Shown here piece after piece: positions 1-7,215 of a stretch of 64,000 bases of DNA. Origin of the DNA: UMGS1889 sp964540575. GTDB taxonomy: Bacteria; Bacillota; Clostridia; Oscillospirales; Ruminococcaceae. The translations under genes were made by a program, and so were the position numbers. The notes beneath the pieces were generated by a model. That model saw nothing but the letters and a program-made list of their open reading frames with translations. It was not told where the DNA came from and ran no database searches. The DNA lies in the NCBI GenBank assembly GCA_964540575.1, contig CAZINI010000005.1, forward strand, positions 55,766-119,765, read 5' to 3'. Positions within the stretch are counted from its first letter, which is position 1. Each line of letters starts with the position of its first letter.

Positions 1-274
1 GCTCCTCACACTTTGCCTTATTTTCTTCTAATTCCGACTGAGCAAGCTCCTTGAAATCACGGTCAAGACCGCCCTCGTCAAGGAGCTGGCGTGCTTCCTC
101 CGCCGCTTTTTCTGCCGCCTGATATTCCCTGTATTTTTCAATAAGAGGGATAAGATTTTTATAGTCCTTCATAAGCGAAGTATACTTCGACGAATCGGAA
201 ATTACCGCTGGGTCGGAAAGCATCTCGCTTATCTCATTATATTTCTGTTCGGTGAGCTTTAAATTTTCAAACAT
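1..274 (-). CDS. prfA: Peptide chain release factor 1, N-terminal part
   Basis: Minus-strand frame starting at the ATG at 274 and running off the left edge, so only the first 91 residues are present. The reading (MFENLKLTEQKYNEISEML...) matches the N-terminal helical region of bacterial RF1, which precedes the PCRF domain. The codon-recognition PxT loop and the GGQ motif lie outside the window. RF1 releases finished peptides at UAA and UAG codons in the ribosome. An AAAGGAA ribosome-binding site precedes the start. The DUF951 gene lies 39 nt upstream in the same direction, so they are probably cotranscribed. RF2 also has a PCRF domain, but this start resembles RF1. Confidence 0.88.
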   Translation of the reverse strand, partial: MFENLKLTEQKYNEISEMLSDPAVISDSSKYTSLMKDYKNLIPLIEKYREYQAAEKAAEEARQLLDEGGLDRDFKELAQSELEENKAKCEE

Positions 275-313
275 TATAACCGTTCCTTTCAAAATATTAT
301 TTTGCAAAAACGG

Positions 314-505
314 CTAAGGCTCTTCTTTTTCACGGATAATGTTTTTTATATTTTTTTCTATTTTGCTTCTTGCTATCATAAATTCCCTGCCGCAGCCTGT
401 GCATCTGAGCTTGAAATCCATTCCCGAACGCAGAACGAGAAAGGTATCCGAGCCGCAAGGGTGTTTCTTTTTCATTTTCAGTATATCCTCAGGTCTTACG
501 TCCAT
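314..505 (-). CDS. DUF951 family small zinc-ribbon-like protein
   Basis: 63-residue protein with the DUF951 pattern: a D-I-L-K-M-K-K-x-H-P-C-G start, a central beta section, then R-C-x-x-C-G-R. Cys17, Cys35 and Cys38 could bind a metal. The family is common in Bacillota, usually 60-70 residues, and has no assigned reaction, so the length fits. It sits directly upstream of prfA. Two possible promoters (537-565 and 612-641) precede it. No signal peptide or membrane segment is visible. Function unknown; family assignment confident. Confidence 0.85.
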   Translation of the reverse strand: MDVRPEDILKMKKKHPCGSDTFLVLRSGMDFKLRCTGCGREFMIARSKIEKNIKNIIREKEEP

Positions 506-536
506 TTATATGACCATTCCTTTCTGAGTTTTGCGG

Positions 537-565
537 TTTATATCAGTAAATCGAGACGACAGCAA
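537..565 (-). promoter_or_regulatory. Sigma-A-type promoter for DUF951-prfA, proximal
   Basis: Read on the minus strand: -35 TTGCTG at 565-560, a 17-nt spacer, and -10 TATAAA at 542-537 preceded by TG one base before (extended -10). It lies about 35 nt upstream of the DUF951 start. Confidence 0.5.
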
Positions 566-593
566 AACAAAACTCGTAAGTTTGAAAATGAGC

Positions 594-641
594 ATAACAA
601 TATACATTGTTATTATACCATTTTTTCACCTGAAAAGGCAA
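594..641 (-). promoter_or_regulatory. Distal promoter with palindromic operator-like repeat
   Basis: Read on the minus strand: -35 TTGCCT at 641-636, an 18-nt spacer, and extended -10 TGGTATAAT with the hexamer at 617-612. A perfect inverted repeat, ATAACAAT and ATTGTTAT separated by 4 nt, occupies 594-613. It covers the end of the -10 and the expected start site. That is the usual position for a repressor site, but the binding protein is unknown. The gene-free stretch 506-743 otherwise shows only the proximal promoter. Confidence 0.45.
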
Positions 642-743
642 TTGTTTTCTGCAATATTTAATAATTTTTTTGCAATAATAGCAAATATGATACCGAATAT
701 CAAGCTTATCTTTATAAATGCTATTATGAAAGGATAAAAAATT

Positions 744-1085
744 ATGAAAATAACAGCAGAATTTGAAAGCATCGACTCCGCCGAAAGAGCAAGTACAGCA
801 TTAAAACGCAGCATCAGCGGAATTTTTGGAATAAACATCAAAGGAAAAGGCGGACGCTTCGAAAACACAAGCTTCCGAGTTTTTCCCGCGTACAGTCCCG
901 CAAACGGAAATATGACACTTTACAATATCACTGCAGTACAAGTACCGAATCATTCAAGCTATGACCTTCTTGAACCGCAGCTGACCGATGCCGTTACACT
1001 TGAGATAATCTGCTCGGAGCAAAGCAAACATCCCGTAACATCAACTCTCATCAATTACGGCGGTATGTCAGTAAAAAGTTTTTGA
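744..1085 (+). CDS. Unknown small protein, 113 aa
   Basis: Plus-strand ORF starting at ATG 744 after an AAAGGAT ribosome-binding site. The N-terminus reads as a short beta-alpha unit (MKITAEFESIDSAERASTALKR), followed by a Gly-rich turn and two further beta-rich sections. There is no signal peptide, membrane helix, cysteine cluster or catalytic motif. It is the first gene of a plus-strand pair with the S1-domain gene, 115 nt apart, with a hairpin between them. I do not recognise the family. Codon use resembles the neighbours, so it looks like a real chromosomal gene. Confidence 0.65.
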   Translation: MKITAEFESIDSAERASTALKRSISGIFGINIKGKGGRFENTSFRVFPAYSPANGNMTLYNITAVQVPNHSSYDLLEPQLTDAVTLEIICSEQSKHPVTSTLINYGGMSVKSF

Positions 1086-1143
1086 CCTCCGGTTCGAATA
1101 GTGTGAGAATTTTCCTCATATATTCTACTATGAATTCGGCGGA

Positions 1144-1179
1144 TTTCCGAAGTGCCGATGATACTCGGTGCTTCGGAAA
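1144..1179 (+). promoter_or_regulatory. Leader hairpin before the S1-domain gene
   Basis: Arms 1144-1158 and 1165-1179 form a 15-bp stem with two G-U pairs and a 6-nt loop. The stem ends 11 nt before the GGAGG ribosome-binding site of the S1-domain gene. No U-run follows, so it does not look like a terminator. A role in translation control or mRNA stability is inference. Confidence 0.5.
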
Positions 1180-1200
1180 AATACACAATGGAGGTACAAA

Positions 1201-2121
1201 ATGAGAAAATTCAATCCCGAGGGAACACTTATCGCAACGCCCGAAAACAGAAGCTATCTTCGCTCTCAGCGAAGCCTTGAAGATGCAATGGCAAGGGGCA
1301 GAATACTTGAAGCCTATACCCTGCTCTGCGACAGCAGTCACAACCTGATCGTAGATCTTGGCTGTATGAAGGGAATTATCCCGAGAATTGAGGGTGCAGC
1401 GGGAATAGAAAGCGGTGCCACCAAAGACATTGCCCTGATAACAAAGGTCAGCAAGCCCGTTAGCTTTGTTGTTACAGGCTTTACACAAGACGAGCTGGGC
1501 AGCACTATGGCAGTTCTGTCACGCCGCAAGGTGCAGGAGGACTGCATTTACGAATACATATCCCGCCTTGAACCGGGAGATGTGATACCTGCCAGAGTTA
1601 CCCATCTTGAACAGTTCGGAGCGTTTGTTGACATAGGCTGCGGCGTACCGTCCCTTATTCCCATAGACGCAATTTCGGTGTCAAGAATTTCCCATCCCGC
1701 CGACAGATTTAAGGTCGGACAGGAGATCAGAGTTGTTGTAAAAGCAGTTCAGAACGGAAGAGTTTGGCTCTCGCACAAGGAACTGCTGGGAAGCTGGGAG
1801 GAAAATGCGGCAATGTTTTCCGCCGGTCAGACCGTTTCGGGAATTGTCCGCTCGGCAGAAAGCTACGGCGTATTCATTGAGCTTGCACCAAATCTTGCAG
1901 GTCTTGCCGAACCGAGAGATAACCTATTTCCGGGGCAGAACGCAACCGTATACATTAAAGCACTTATTCCCGAAAAAATGAAGGTAAAGCTGATAATCGT
2001 TGACCTTCCCGAGGAACGTCCCGAGCTGAAGCCTATCCGATATTTTACCGATGCAGGTCATATCGACCGCTGGGTATATTCCTCGGAAACTTCGGGCAAG
2101 CTGATACAAACGGTATTCTGA
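1201..2121 (+). CDS. S1 RNA-binding domain protein
   Basis: 306-residue protein. The ATG at 1201 is chosen because GGAGG lies just upstream; a longer frame from a GTG at 1168 would start inside the leader hairpin. A degenerate S1-like fold spans about residues 33-110. A good S1 domain follows at about 122-196, with the glycine-aromatic pattern GAFVDIG and ending VWLSHKELL. A third, shorter S1-like unit lies at about 206-270 (SYGVFIEL). Such clostridial proteins are often annotated as S1-like, but this is smaller than ribosomal protein S1 and its RNA target is unknown. It ends at 2121, directly against the stop of convergent rarA. Confidence 0.82.
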   Translation: MRKFNPEGTLIATPENRSYLRSQRSLEDAMARGRILEAYTLLCDSSHNLIVDLGCMKGIIPRIEGAAGIESGATKDIALITKVSKPVSFVVTGFTQDELGSTMAVLSRRKVQEDCIYEYISRLEPGDVIPARVTHLEQFGAFVDIGCGVPSLIPIDAISVSRISHPADRFKVGQEIRVVVKAVQNGRVWLSHKELLGSWEENAAMFSAGQTVSGIVRSAESYGVFIELAPNLAGLAEPRDNLFPGQNATVYIKALIPEKMKVKLIIVDLPEERPELKPIRYFTDAGHIDRWVYSSETSGKLIQTVF

Positions 2122-3396
2122 CTACTTTTTCTGTGCTTCTTCAAGTATTTTTTTACGATAAGCAGCTGCTGCCATTTCGGTCTTATTTTCACCGAAATGG
2201 TAGTAGACCTTCCCTTTCAGCTTATCGGGCATATACTCCTGCTGAACATAATGATTTTTATAATCGTGGGGATAGAGATAGTGCTGTCCCCTTATTTTTG
2301 CGTCCTCGCCATCAAGATGAACATTCTGCAAATGCCGTGGAAAATCTCCGAAATCGCCGTGATGAACGTCCTCCAGAGCTTCGTTTATCGCCATATATGC
2401 AGAATTTGACTTAGGAGCGGTGGCAAGCAGGATAACAGCGTTTGCCAGCGGAATTCTCGCCTCGGGCAGACCAAGCTGCATTGCACTGTCAACACACGCC
2501 TTGACTATCGGGATAGCCAACGGATACGCAAGTCCAACGTCCTCGGCGGCAATAACCAGCAGCCGTCTTGACAGCGAGATAATATCTCCCGCTTCTATCA
2601 GTCTTGCGGCATAGTGGATAGCAGCGTTTTCGTCCGAACCCCTGATAGATTTCTGCAATGCGGACAAAATGTCGTAATGCTGGTCGCCGTCCCTGTCATA
2701 ACGCATATTGCTTCGCTGAGTGAGTGCTTCTGCAGAGTCAAGAGTAACAGTGATATTTCCCGTGTTTTCTGCCGCCATTACACAAAGCTCTGCAATGCTT
2801 ACAGCCTTTCGCACGTCGCCGCCGCAGCCTCTTGCGATATATTCGGTGACCTCGGGAGCAACATTTATCTCCGTTTTCATTTCATCGGCAAGAATTGCAA
2901 AGGCTCTGTTTACCGCCGGAAGTATCTCTTCGGCTGAAACGGGTTTGAACTCAAACACCGCCGAACGGCTGAGAATTGCATTGTATACATAGAAATACGG
3001 ATTTTCTGTTGTTGATGCTATCAGAGTTATCTGTCCGTTTTCGATATATTCCAGCAGCGATTGCTGCTGTTTTTTGTTGAGATACTGTATCTCGTCAAGA
3101 TAGAGGATAACGCCGTTGATACCGTCAAATGTGTTGGTATCGGCGATGACCTCTTTAATATCTGCAACCGAAGCGGACGTGCCGTTCAGCTTATGCAGCT
3201 TCTTCCCTGCCGATTCGGCAACTATTCGTGCAACCGTTGTTTTTCCCACACCCGAAGGACCGTAAAATATCATATTGGGGATATTTCCGCCTTCGATTAT
3301 CCTCCGAAGATATTTTCCCTTTCCGAGGATATGTGTTTGTCCCACGACTTCGTCCAGAGTTTTGGGACGTATTCTGTCTGCAAGAGGTGCGGACAT
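2122..3396 (-). CDS. rarA: RarA/MgsA-type recombination AAA ATPase
   Basis: 424-residue clamp-loader-like ATPase that acts at stalled replication forks. It opens with the family-typical LADRIRPKTLDEVVGQ. Walker A GPSGVGKT is at residues 46-53, a Walker B of the form ILYLDEIQ follows, then a sensor region with STTENP. The C-terminal half matches the family tetramerisation domain (YDILSALQKSIRGSD, YLYPHDY). The ATG at 3396 is preferred over a TTG 33 nt upstream because the protein then begins as its relatives do. The ribosome-binding site (AAAGG) is at an unusually long distance. Confidence 0.93.
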   Translation of the reverse strand: MSAPLADRIRPKTLDEVVGQTHILGKGKYLRRIIEGGNIPNMIFYGPSGVGKTTVARIVAESAGKKLHKLNGTSASVADIKEVIADTNTFDGINGVILYLDEIQYLNKKQQQSLLEYIENGQITLIASTTENPYFYVYNAILSRSAVFEFKPVSAEEILPAVNRAFAILADEMKTEINVAPEVTEYIARGCGGDVRKAVSIAELCVMAAENTGNITVTLDSAEALTQRSNMRYDRDGDQHYDILSALQKSIRGSDENAAIHYAARLIEAGDIISLSRRLLVIAAEDVGLAYPLAIPIVKACVDSAMQLGLPEARIPLANAVILLATAPKSNSAYMAINEALEDVHHGDFGDFPRHLQNVHLDGEDAKIRGQHYLYPHDYKNHYVQQEYMPDKLKGKVYYHFGENKTEMAAAAYRKKILEEAQKK

Positions 3397-3412
3397 TTTT
3401 ATCACAACCTTT

Positions 3413-3442
3413 TTTATAGTTATTTGCAAATTTCACTGTCAA
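3413..3442 (-). promoter_or_regulatory. Promoter-like sequence for rarA
   Basis: On the minus strand, TTGACA at 3442-3437, an 18-nt spacer and TATAAA at 3418-3413. A transcript would start near 3406, only about 10 nt before the rarA ATG, giving an almost leaderless mRNA. The boxes are good but the position is odd. Confidence 0.4.
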
Positions 3443-3457
3443 ATAAATTGGAAGTTG

Positions 3458-3868
3458 TCAAATACCAAATAACGCTCTATTCAAATCGTAAATGTCTATA
3501 TTGTGGTCGATTACAACATTCATACCCTCTGTTTCAATTAAAGATTTTATTGCTTCTGCTATGGTTTCCCTGTCTTTAATATATTTTCCATTCACACAAA
3601 AACTTTCCATGTCCCAATCATTGTCATATACTAATTCAAATTCAATATCATTGTATTTACAAGGAAACCTTGTATTCCACCAAAAAGAAATCCCGGTTGC
3701 ATTTTTATCAATAATGTTAAACTTCTTGAATAAAGACAAGTAAAATTTTAATCTGGAACCATCTGTGCGTAATTCTGATAAAGACATAGGAATATATTCT
3801 TGTTCATTATAAAATTCAAAGAAATTATCAATTCCGGCGGTTGATTTACTATATTTAATTTCTATCAT
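3458..3868 (-). CDS. Unknown AT-rich protein, 136 aa
   Basis: The ATG at 3868 is chosen because GGAGG lies 6 nt upstream; the frame extends five codons further without a better start. The protein is rich in aromatic and acidic residues (ISFWWNTRFP, ELVYDNDWDMESF). It has no membrane segment, signal peptide or catalytic motif. It is visibly more AT-rich than rarA and glyA on either side and stands alone between them. The small, acidic, aromatic-rich make-up resembles orphan immunity proteins, but no partner toxin is nearby. I do not recognise the family. Confidence 0.65.
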   Translation of the reverse strand: MIEIKYSKSTAGIDNFFEFYNEQEYIPMSLSELRTDGSRLKFYLSLFKKFNIIDKNATGISFWWNTRFPCKYNDIEFELVYDNDWDMESFCVNGKYIKDRETIAEAIKSLIETEGMNVVIDHNIDIYDLNRALFGI

Positions 3869-3917
3869 AACACACCTCCACAAATTCCAATTTGCAAAGC
3901 GATATAAAAATCTCCGA

Positions 3918-3951
3918 TAAAAATGGGCAGAAGGCGAACCGCCTCCTGCCC
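3918..3951 (-). terminator. Rho-independent terminator after glyA
   Basis: On the minus strand, GGGCAGGAGGC (3951-3941) and GCCTTCTGCCC (3935-3925) form an 11-bp stem with one G-U pair and a 5-nt loop. It is followed by ATTTTTA. It lies about 20 nt beyond the glyA stop. Confidence 0.75.
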
Positions 3952-3972
3952 TCGAAAGTCAAAGTAAAAAAA

Positions 3973-5226
3973 TTATTCGTAAAGAGGGTGCTTCTTGCAG
4001 ATCTCTGTAACGCCTGCACGGATAGCATCGGCATTCTTGTCGAAATCCTTAGCTGCAAGATACATAAACTCTGCAATCTTGTCCATATCGCCAGTGTTAA
4101 GACCTCTTGTGGTAACAGCGGGAGTACCAACTCTTACGCCGCTTGTAATAAAGGGCTTCTGGGGGTCGTTGGGGATAGCATTCTTGTTGACGGTGATATA
4201 AACCTCATCAAGACGATGCTCGAACTCCTTGCCTGTAAGGTCGAAAGGACGAAGGTCAACCAGCATAAGGTGATTGTCTGTGCCACCCGAAACAAGGTCA
4301 AAACCTCTGTCAAGCAGACCCTTTGCAAGAGCCTGTGCATTGGCAACGATGTTCTTGCCGTACTCCTTGAACTCGGGCTTGAGAGCCTCACCGAAGCAGA
4401 CAGCCTTTCCTGCTATAACGTGCATAAGAGGACCGCCCTGTGTTCCCGGGAAGATAGCGGAATTTATCTTCTTTGCGAGATACTCATTGTTTGTAAGGAT
4501 AAGACCGCCTCTGGGACCACGAAGTGTCTTATGAGTTGTGGTTGTGGTTATATCTGCATAAGGAACGGGCGACTGATGCTGACCCGAAGCAACAAGTCCT
4601 GCGATATGAGCCATATCAACCATCAGATAAGCACCGACTGCTCTTGCAATCTCGGAAAGCTTAGCAAAATCAATTGCTCTGGGATATGCGGAAGCACCTG
4701 CTACGATAAGCTTGGGCTTGCACTTGTTAGCTTCCTTATAAAGTGCCTCATAGTCGATAAAGCCCTCATCATTGGTGCCGTAGGGAACGAAGTTGAAGTA
4801 TTTACCGGAAATATTTACGGGAGAACCGTGAGTAAGGTGTCCGCCGTGAGCAAGGCTCATACCCATAACAGTATCGCCGGGATTGAGGAGAGCCATATAA
4901 ACAGCTGTATTAGCCTGTGCACCCGAATGTGCCTGAACGTTTGCGAACTTTGCACCGAAAAGCATTTTAGCTCTCTCAATAGCAATATTTTCAACAATGT
5001 CAACGTCCTCACAGCCGCCGTAGTATCTCTTTCCGGGATAGCCCTCTGCATACTTGTTGGTAAGCACCGAACCCATTGCAGCCATAACTGCGGGAGATAC
5101 GATATTTTCGCTGGCGATCAGCTCCAGATTTCTACGCTGTCTTGCCAGCTCCTTGTTCATAGCTTCTCCGACTTCGGGGTCGACCGACTGAACATATCCT
5201 ATGGTGTCGATAATATCATTGTACAT
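3973..5226 (-). CDS. glyA: Serine hydroxymethyltransferase
   Basis: 417-residue PLP enzyme of the usual length. It interconverts serine and glycine while loading one-carbon units on tetrahydrofolate in the cytoplasm. Visible signatures include ELIASENIVSPAV near the N-terminus, YAEGYPGKRYYGG, and the PLP-lysine segment TTTTTHKTLRGPRGG near residue 230. The C-terminus carries ITSGVRVGTPAVTTRG. The ATG at 5226 follows an AAAGGAG ribosome-binding site. A strong promoter (5269-5297) and a terminator (3918-3951) suggest it is transcribed alone. Confidence 0.97.
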   Translation of the reverse strand: MYNDIIDTIGYVQSVDPEVGEAMNKELARQRRNLELIASENIVSPAVMAAMGSVLTNKYAEGYPGKRYYGGCEDVDIVENIAIERAKMLFGAKFANVQAHSGAQANTAVYMALLNPGDTVMGMSLAHGGHLTHGSPVNISGKYFNFVPYGTNDEGFIDYEALYKEANKCKPKLIVAGASAYPRAIDFAKLSEIARAVGAYLMVDMAHIAGLVASGQHQSPVPYADITTTTTHKTLRGPRGGLILTNNEYLAKKINSAIFPGTQGGPLMHVIAGKAVCFGEALKPEFKEYGKNIVANAQALAKGLLDRGFDLVSGGTDNHLMLVDLRPFDLTGKEFEHRLDEVYITVNKNAIPNDPQKPFITSGVRVGTPAVTTRGLNTGDMDKIAEFMYLAAKDFDKNADAIRAGVTEICKKHPLYE

Positions 5227-5268
5227 TTTAACTGCTCCTTTGCATTAAAAATAAACAGGGTTATTTAT

Positions 5269-5297
5269 ATTATACTACATAAAAACAGAAATTTCAA
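5269..5297 (-). promoter_or_regulatory. Sigma-A promoter of glyA
   Basis: On the minus strand, TTGAAA at 5297-5292, a 17-nt spacer, and a perfect TATAAT at 5274-5269. It lies about 43 nt upstream of the glyA start codon. No glycine or SAM riboswitch is visible in the short leader. Confidence 0.75.
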
Positions 5298-5337
5298 CTG
5301 TTTCAGCAAATTTTGCCTAAAAAATTTTGCCCGGAAT

Positions 5338-6486
5338 TTATTCAATTGCAACAATATTCTGTGCAAGACTGCATTTGCAAATGATCTCTTCCTTGCCGTC
5401 AGGAAGCCGTATAAGATGCTTTCCGTCGGAAACAATAAGCGAGCCGTCGGCAGTAAAGGTATAGTCCATTACACCGCATCTTACAAGTTCTTCTTCACCG
5501 AGAGAATTTCTGCGGACAAGCTGCCAGCTGCGTGGGATTATACCCGGGTTCTTGTCACCGTGTTTGCGGTTTTCTTTCTCCGCTTTTTCGGCATTTACAA
5601 TATTTCCCGCAATAAACAGCTCCTTATTGTCCTTCTGCTTGGCTTTGAGCGGATTATGAAAGCCCTTGCCGTCGGAGCTGAGCGATTCACCGCCGAACAT
5701 TATGGAAAACATATTCAAGAAACCGCCGATCGCCTTGATTATCCTTACGGGAAACAGCAGCAGATCCAACCAGAAATTGCCGTCATTGCCCGACTTATAC
5801 GGACGTTTTATGTAATAAAGCACTCCGTCCTTTCCTATTCTCGGACAAATATAATCAAGCTCCTCGGAACTGCAAAGCTCGGTAAGCTCATTCTTTTCAA
5901 AGCTGTAAACCGAAAGTCCTCTCGGAGAAACGGCAGCTGCAACACCATCACCGTTTCTGCCTATGCCTGCTGTGCTGAAATAAAGCTCATTTCCCGAAGC
6001 CGACCAACAGGGACATTCCTCCAAAGTATCGCCGTCCGTAAGCTCCGTAAGACTTCCCGAAGAAAGGTCGTAAACGGAAATATGCCTTGTTCCACCGCCG
6101 TACTCAACGGAGATAGCAAGCTTTCCGTCACGGCAGTCCATCTCGAAGGGATGGAAATTCTGAGCGGCGGTAATGTGGTTTTCATCGCCGTTTTCCGATT
6201 TATAGTAAAGTCCGCCTACCTCCCCTGTCAGGATAGAATAGATGAGTCTGCCGTCGGGTGCGGAGGCAAGTCCGCAAACATAGGCATTTGCAGCTTCATC
6301 GTCCGAAAAAGTCCTCAATGTGCCCGTAAAAGCCGCACCTGTACCCGAGTGCTTCCATTCGCTCCGCTGTTTAATTTCCGAAAGATTCTTTTTATAGGTT
6401 TCTGCCCTGTGGCTTACAAATTCCTTCGGCTCGGATTTTGTATCGGTCACATACATTTTATTTTCCGATGTAAAATATATTTTCAT
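5338..6486 (-). CDS. Beta-propeller-like protein, unknown function
   Basis: 382 residues from the ATG at 6486, which follows an AAGGGTGGG ribosome-binding site; a GTG three codons earlier is less likely. Repeated blocks of the PD40/TolB type are visible, such as GRLIYSILTGEVGGLYYKS, CWSASGNELYFST and DGSLIVSDGKHLIRL, so a propeller fold is likely. A hydrophobic stretch near residues 225-250 (FWLDLLLFPVRIIKAIGGF) could be a membrane-associating insertion. No signal peptide is present. It is 14 nt downstream of the membrane-anchored gene at 6501-7082 and probably in its operon. Function not recognised. Confidence 0.65.
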   Translation of the reverse strand: MKIYFTSENKMYVTDTKSEPKEFVSHRAETYKKNLSEIKQRSEWKHSGTGAAFTGTLRTFSDDEAANAYVCGLASAPDGRLIYSILTGEVGGLYYKSENGDENHITAAQNFHPFEMDCRDGKLAISVEYGGGTRHISVYDLSSGSLTELTDGDTLEECPCWSASGNELYFSTAGIGRNGDGVAAAVSPRGLSVYSFEKNELTELCSSEELDYICPRIGKDGVLYYIKRPYKSGNDGNFWLDLLLFPVRIIKAIGGFLNMFSIMFGGESLSSDGKGFHNPLKAKQKDNKELFIAGNIVNAEKAEKENRKHGDKNPGIIPRSWQLVRRNSLGEEELVRCGVMDYTFTADGSLIVSDGKHLIRLPDGKEEIICKCSLAQNIVAIE

Positions 6487-6500
6487 AATGCCCACCCTTA

Positions 6501-7082
6501 TCAGATTTTTTCGCCGTCTTGGAAAATTGCTTTAAATTCCGAAACATTTTCATTTGTCACAAGAAGAATATTATAGCTGCCTTCATTTTCATAAACAGCA
6601 GCATAATGGTTGGGATTTTCAATATCCGTGTAAATATTTCCGTAGAAATAATTCTCCCTATATGACTCAAAATCGGTGACAGATACCCGTATTTCTTCGG
6701 AAATATCCCCGAATTCAAAATCAAGAAAGCTCTCTGCCGCTTCAATAGCTTCGTCCTCATTCGATGCAGAGATCTCAAAAACCAGCTTCGTTATCCCATC
6801 GCCTTTTGCATAGAACATCGTCCCTCCGCAAAACCGATAATCTTCGGAAACGTTCACTTTTGCAAGCTCTGAGACAATACTCAGCTGAGATTCATTCAGT
6901 TCACGAAGCATATACATATTTTCGCTGTTATAGAAAAATTTGAAAGTCTTAACTCCCACATAGCCTACTGCATAGATAAGGATACATATTACCGTATACA
7001 GAAAATTCTTCGCCGGGCTTGTGCGGGGTCTGTCAGGCTCTTCTTCCTCAATATTTTCAATCAATTCCTCGTTATTTTCCAT
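6501..7082 (-). CDS. Single-pass membrane protein, unknown, 193 aa
   Basis: An acidic N-terminal tail (about residues 1-24, rich in Glu) leads to one hydrophobic helix at about residues 27-45 (FLYTVICILIYAVGYVGV). The rest is an alpha/beta outer domain of about 145 residues, with SNEDEAIEAAESFLDFEFG and a C-terminal beta-rich part. The topology suggests a short cytoplasmic tail and an external domain. Its own promoter (7119-7147) lies upstream. It is paired with the propeller-like gene downstream. Not recognised beyond this. Confidence 0.65.
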   Translation of the reverse strand: MENNEELIENIEEEEPDRPRTSPAKNFLYTVICILIYAVGYVGVKTFKFFYNSENMYMLRELNESQLSIVSELAKVNVSEDYRFCGGTMFYAKGDGITKLVFEISASNEDEAIEAAESFLDFEFGDISEEIRVSVTDFESYRENYFYGNIYTDIENPNHYAAVYENEGSYNILLVTNENVSEFKAIFQDGEKI

Positions 7083-7118
7083 TGCTATCTCCGTAAAATC
7101 AAAATAATTGTATAAAAT

Positions 7119-7147
7119 ATTATAACATAAGCCTTTGATTTAGTCAA
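7119..7147 (-). promoter_or_regulatory. Sigma-A promoter of the 6501-7082 gene
   Basis: On the minus strand, TTGACT at 7147-7142, a 17-nt spacer ending in TG-T, and TATAAT at 7124-7119. It is an extended -10 promoter with an almost ideal layout. Confidence 0.75.
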
Positions 7148-7175
7148 TATTTATAGTGCAATTTACAGGATTTTA

Positions 7176-7184
7176 TGTTATAAT
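7176..7184 (+). promoter_or_regulatory. Extended -10 promoter of the DnaD/DnaC pair
   Basis: Plus-strand TGTTATAAT, with TATAAT at 7179-7184, lies 32 nt before the DnaD-domain ATG. The matching -35 region (GTGCAA at 7156-7161) is weak, so activity would rest on the TG motif. The promoter is back-to-back with the minus-strand promoter at 7119-7147. Confidence 0.5.
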
Positions 7185-7215
7185 ATAGTTATATCATATT
7201 TTTATCGGAGGAAAA

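Noticed and set aside
594..613. Rex redox-repressor site
   Set aside because: Rex sites read TTGTTAA-N4-TTAACAA; here the half-sites point the other way.
302..661. Plus-strand frame opposite DUF951
   Set aside because: Antisense to the DUF951 gene and AT-rich leader; no ribosome-binding site or recognisable sequence.
3892..6576. Plus-strand open frame of 894 codons across glyA and its neighbour
   Set aside because: It lies antisense to glyA and the propeller-like gene, has Cys/Ser/Asn-rich nonsense composition and no motif; the minus strand encodes clear glyA.
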